A stretch of DNA of 64,000 nt from Priestia koreensis (GTDB taxonomy: Bacteria > Bacillota > Bacilli > Bacillales > Bacillaceae_H), in contig NZ_LILC01000016.1 in assembly GCF_001274935.1 (NCBI RefSeq), positions 51,914 through 115,913 on the forward strand. Direction: 5' to 3'. Both the position numbers and the translations under genes were made by a program. Shown here piece after piece: positions 61,797-64,000 of this stretch. The notes below the pieces were generated by a model. The model saw only the letters and a program-made list of their open reading frames with translations. It did not search any database and was not told the origin of the DNA. The first letter of the stretch is position 1; the number at the start of each line of letters is the position of its first letter.

Positions 61797-62174
61797 CTAT
61801 TTCGTTATATCATATTCTAACGCTTTCTCATCCCAAGTAAGATCGTGATCATCTACGTGAACATGCCAGTCGGCTCCTTTTACAACGTTGCGAATGTTAG
61901 AGAGAAGTGTCGCCCAATGAGTAACCCCATCAAACATGGCCTCTGCACTGTTACTTGGCAATTGAGTAGATCCTTCAAAAATAACATCAGGCTCCGTTGG
62001 ACTCTTCGAATCATACACGTAAAAACTTGTCCAATTGTAGCCTTGACCTGTGTTTAGATATTCTTCTATCTCTTTATCAACAGAATAGTTTTCGATTAAC
62101 TGAGTAATGAGGGCCTGCTCAGATGAAGTGAGCTTTTGCTTTCTTGTCGCTGTGTAATAAATGGATACGCTCAT
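61797..62174 (-). CDS. Protein of unknown function, 125 residues
   Basis: This protein starts MSVSIYYTATRKQKLTSSEQ and is rich in Asp, Trp and His (GADWHVHVDDHDLTWDEKAL). The ATG is preceded by AAAAGGAGAGATAAG. I do not recognise a family. It is adjacent to the possible remnant frames 20 bases behind it. Confidence 0.6.
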   Translation of the reverse strand: MSVSIYYTATRKQKLTSSEQALITQLIENYSVDKEIEEYLNTGQGYNWTSFYVYDSKSPTEPDVIFEGSTQLPSNSAEAMFDGVTHWATLLSNIRNVVKGADWHVHVDDHDLTWDEKALEYDITK

Positions 62175-62262
62175 TATCTTATCTCTCCTTTTTACTAAAC
62201 GTTTGAAAATGGTGACAACGATGGATTACTTTATGTTTAAAATAGATATTGGCAAGCTTGCT

Positions 62263-63168
62263 TTATAGATTATCGTTCTCTAAAGTTCGGTGAATTCGAC
62301 TCAAAAATTCCCTTATGATTCTTGAAAGACCGTTATTGGCATTATAAAAGTAACCAAAAGAATACGTTTTGTAGTGAGGGGGAGCAAAATTAACAACCAC
62401 ATATTCATTGCTTCTAGATAATCCAGCATCTGTCTTAAAGGCATAGTCAAATCCTATATTAATTGCCGTATTGTTTTCCAATGTGTGTCGGATGGTATCT
62501 ACATTATTAGTTGTAAATAAAATATCAAATGGGAACGCATTAAAACCCGTCATAAACTCTTGAATGTATTTGTCATTGTATAAGACGATTGGCTGGTTGA
62601 CCAGCATCTCTTCTTTAATGAGGTTTTTTTGTGCTAATGGGGATTGCTTGTTTGCTGCAACAACCATATGACCATCTAAAAGCTTTTTGAACACTAAATT
62701 TCGGTACTTCTTTTCTTCCTTTTCTGTATATGTAATAAAACCAACGTCCACTTCTCCTTCTAGGACTTTATCAATAATATACTCTGTACTATTCTCATAG
62801 ACACAAGCTTTTATATTTGGATATTCTCTTTTTATTTCTGTTACTAAATTAACGAGGATTTCCATTGGACCGGGGTAAGTAGCAATTTTTATTTCGCCGT
62901 TCATTGTATTTGTGTACGCTTCTGCTTCGTCCGTAAATTCTTGGATCTTTTGTAGCGCGGAAGCCGCCTTATTGATTAGCCTGTGACCTTCTTCTGTGGG
63001 TACAGATCCTCTCCTAGAACGATGAAAAATCATGATATTTAGTTCTTTCTCTAAATTCGTTATCGATTGACTAAGTGCAGGTAACGTGATGTGAAGATTG
63101 TCAGCTGCTTCTTTTAAAGAACCAGCCCTCCCTATTTCGACCATATATTTTAATTGTTCAATATTCAT
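62263..63168 (-). CDS. LysR family transcriptional regulator
   Basis: The first 60 residues of this 301-residue protein (MNIEQLKYMVEIGRAGSLKE, AADNLHITLPALSQSITNLE) are the LysR helix-turn-helix. A periplasmic-binding-like effector domain follows (NGEIKIATYPGPMEILVNLV, EGEVDVGFITYTEKEEK). It is divergent from the butanediol-dehydrogenase-like gene at 63300, with a 131-base gap, so it probably regulates it, although the inducer cannot be told. Confidence 0.9.
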   Translation of the reverse strand: MNIEQLKYMVEIGRAGSLKEAADNLHITLPALSQSITNLEKELNIMIFHRSRRGSVPTEEGHRLINKAASALQKIQEFTDEAEAYTNTMNGEIKIATYPGPMEILVNLVTEIKREYPNIKACVYENSTEYIIDKVLEGEVDVGFITYTEKEEKKYRNLVFKKLLDGHMVVAANKQSPLAQKNLIKEEMLVNQPIVLYNDKYIQEFMTGFNAFPFDILFTTNNVDTIRHTLENNTAINIGFDYAFKTDAGLSRSNEYVVVNFAPPHYKTYSFGYFYNANNGLSRIIREFLSRIHRTLENDNL

Positions 63169-63299
63169 AATTCCCTCTTTTTCGTTTAGTTAAGTATTAC
63201 TTAAGGATAGTTAATATTAACCAAATTTATCATAAGTAAAGTTGATTGTATACTTACAGTGTAATAGAAGAAATCACATGACATAAGGAGATGTAGCAG

Positions 63300-64000
63300 A
63301 TGAAAGCGTTAAGATGGCATAATCAAAAAGACATTCGCCTTGAAGAAATAGAGGAACCCGTTTTAAAATCTGGTCAAGTAAAAATGAAAGTAAAATGGTG
63401 TGGAATTTGTGGAAGTGATCTTCATGAATACTTAGGTGGACCTATATTTATTCCAGTTGACCAGCCACATCCCCTCACAAATGAGACAGCTCCAGTAACA
63501 CTTGGACATGAATTTTCAGGAGAAGTAGTAGAGGTTGGAGACGGTGTTACTCACTATAAGATAGGTGATCGTGTAGTTGTTGAGCCAATCTTTGCTACAC
63601 ACGGACATCAAGGTGCTTATAACCTAGATGAACAAATGGGATTCTTAGGCTTAGCTGGTGGAGGAGGAGGTCTGAGTGAATATGTTGCGGTGGACGAAGA
63701 GCTTCTATTTAAGCTTCCAGATGATTTATCCTATGAACAAGGTGCTTTAGTAGAACCAGCAGCCGTTGCTCTTTATGCTGTTCGTTCAAGTAAAGTAAAA
63801 GCAGGAGATAAAGTCGCTGTATATGGCTGTGGACCGATTGGCCTTCTTGTAATTGAAGCGTTAAAAGCAGCAGGAGCAACTGATATTTATGCAGTAGAAC
63901 TGTCTCCAGAACGACAAGCAAAAGCAGAAGAATTAGGTGCTATCATTGTTAATCCGGCTGAGGTTGGCGATACAGTCGCTGAGATTGCTAGATTAACTGA
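63300..64000 (+). CDS. Zinc-dependent 2,3-butanediol dehydrogenase-like enzyme, C-terminus beyond the window
   Basis: I read this frame from the ATG at 63300 (AAGGAG nine bases before it) to the window end. MKALRWHNQKDIRLEEIEEP, then WCGICGSDLHEYLGGPIFIP (zinc Cys), TLGHEFSGEVVEVGDGV (zinc His) and AVYGCGPIGLLVIEALKAAG (NAD-binding) define a medium-chain zinc dehydrogenase. The HEY-GGP loop and GAYNLDEQMGFLGLAGGGGG fit the BdhA group that interconverts acetoin and 2,3-butanediol. Confidence 0.85.
   Translation, partial: MKALRWHNQKDIRLEEIEEPVLKSGQVKMKVKWCGICGSDLHEYLGGPIFIPVDQPHPLTNETAPVTLGHEFSGEVVEVGDGVTHYKIGDRVVVEPIFATHGHQGAYNLDEQMGFLGLAGGGGGLSEYVAVDEELLFKLPDDLSYEQGALVEPAAVALYAVRSSKVKAGDKVAVYGCGPIGLLVIEALKAAGATDIYAVELSPERQAKAEELGAIIVNPAEVGDTVAEIARLT

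Noticed and set aside
63709..63921. A 70-residue minus-strand frame
   Set aside because: It is antisense to the butanediol-dehydrogenase-like gene and is Leu/His-rich by chance.

Overview
The window looks like DNA of a low-GC, spore-forming Bacillaceae, probably Bacillus or Priestia. The reasons are the sigV-rsiV/oatA lysozyme-response module, a glcU-gdh glucose pair plus a second glucose dehydrogenase of the B. megaterium type, strong AGGAGG ribosome binding sites, U-tailed hairpin terminators after most genes, and many regulators of families common in Bacillus (Lrp, MerR, PadR, XRE, MarR/MhqR). I saw no rRNA, tRNA, CRISPR array or intact insertion sequence. All identifications are by reading the sequence; no database search was run.

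Layout. 0-26 kb is mostly on the minus strand: two acetyltransferases, oatA, rsiV, sigV with ECF-type promoters, a DUF3231 protein, a deoxyribosyltransferase-like protein, an orphan molybdate-binding protein with a divergent regulator and a phased operator, glcU-gdh, a ferredoxin, an MhqO-like dioxygenase with an MhqR-type operator, an Lrp regulator with two tandem LysE exporters, an MhqR-like MarR protein, a broken NUDIX gene, mmuM/mmuP, and a padR-DUF1700-DUF4097 operon. Two copies of a ~220-bp repeat each lie just behind a minus-strand gene and end in a terminator-like hairpin.

27-31.4 kb looks like a replication origin of plasmid type. Two large divergent proteins (608 aa with a C-terminal XRE helix-turn-helix, and 513 aa) flank about 1 kb without genes. 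That kilobase holds nine copies of a 20-bp iteron and twelve GTGCAC palindromes. The replicon is therefore probably a large plasmid or chromid, or carries an integrated one. Genes of chromosomal type lie nearby, including a second-copy-like histidyl-tRNA synthetase and a MurE.

33-42 kb holds a drug exporter, hisS behind a leader peptide with three consecutive His codons and an attenuator-like pair of hairpins, murE with a small membrane protein, several small or secreted unknowns, gdh copy 2, and a frameshifted DUF2441-like gene. 42-49 kb is a seven-gene operon behind a cobalamin riboswitch: a Ni/Co/peptide-type ABC importer plus an acetyltransferase and a methyltransferase. 49-64 kb is a patchwork of accessory genes (phosphotransferase, HExxH protein, HIT, cysteine hydrolases, epimerase, Lrp, deaminase, methyltransferase, XRE cassettes) with several truncated genes. 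It ends at a LysR regulator divergent from a butanediol-dehydrogenase-like gene that runs off the edge.

The most notable items are the two-initiator origin with two repeat families, the His-codon attenuator in front of hisS, the B12-riboswitch operon with its two modification enzymes, and the repeat that behaves like a mobile 3'-UTR/terminator.
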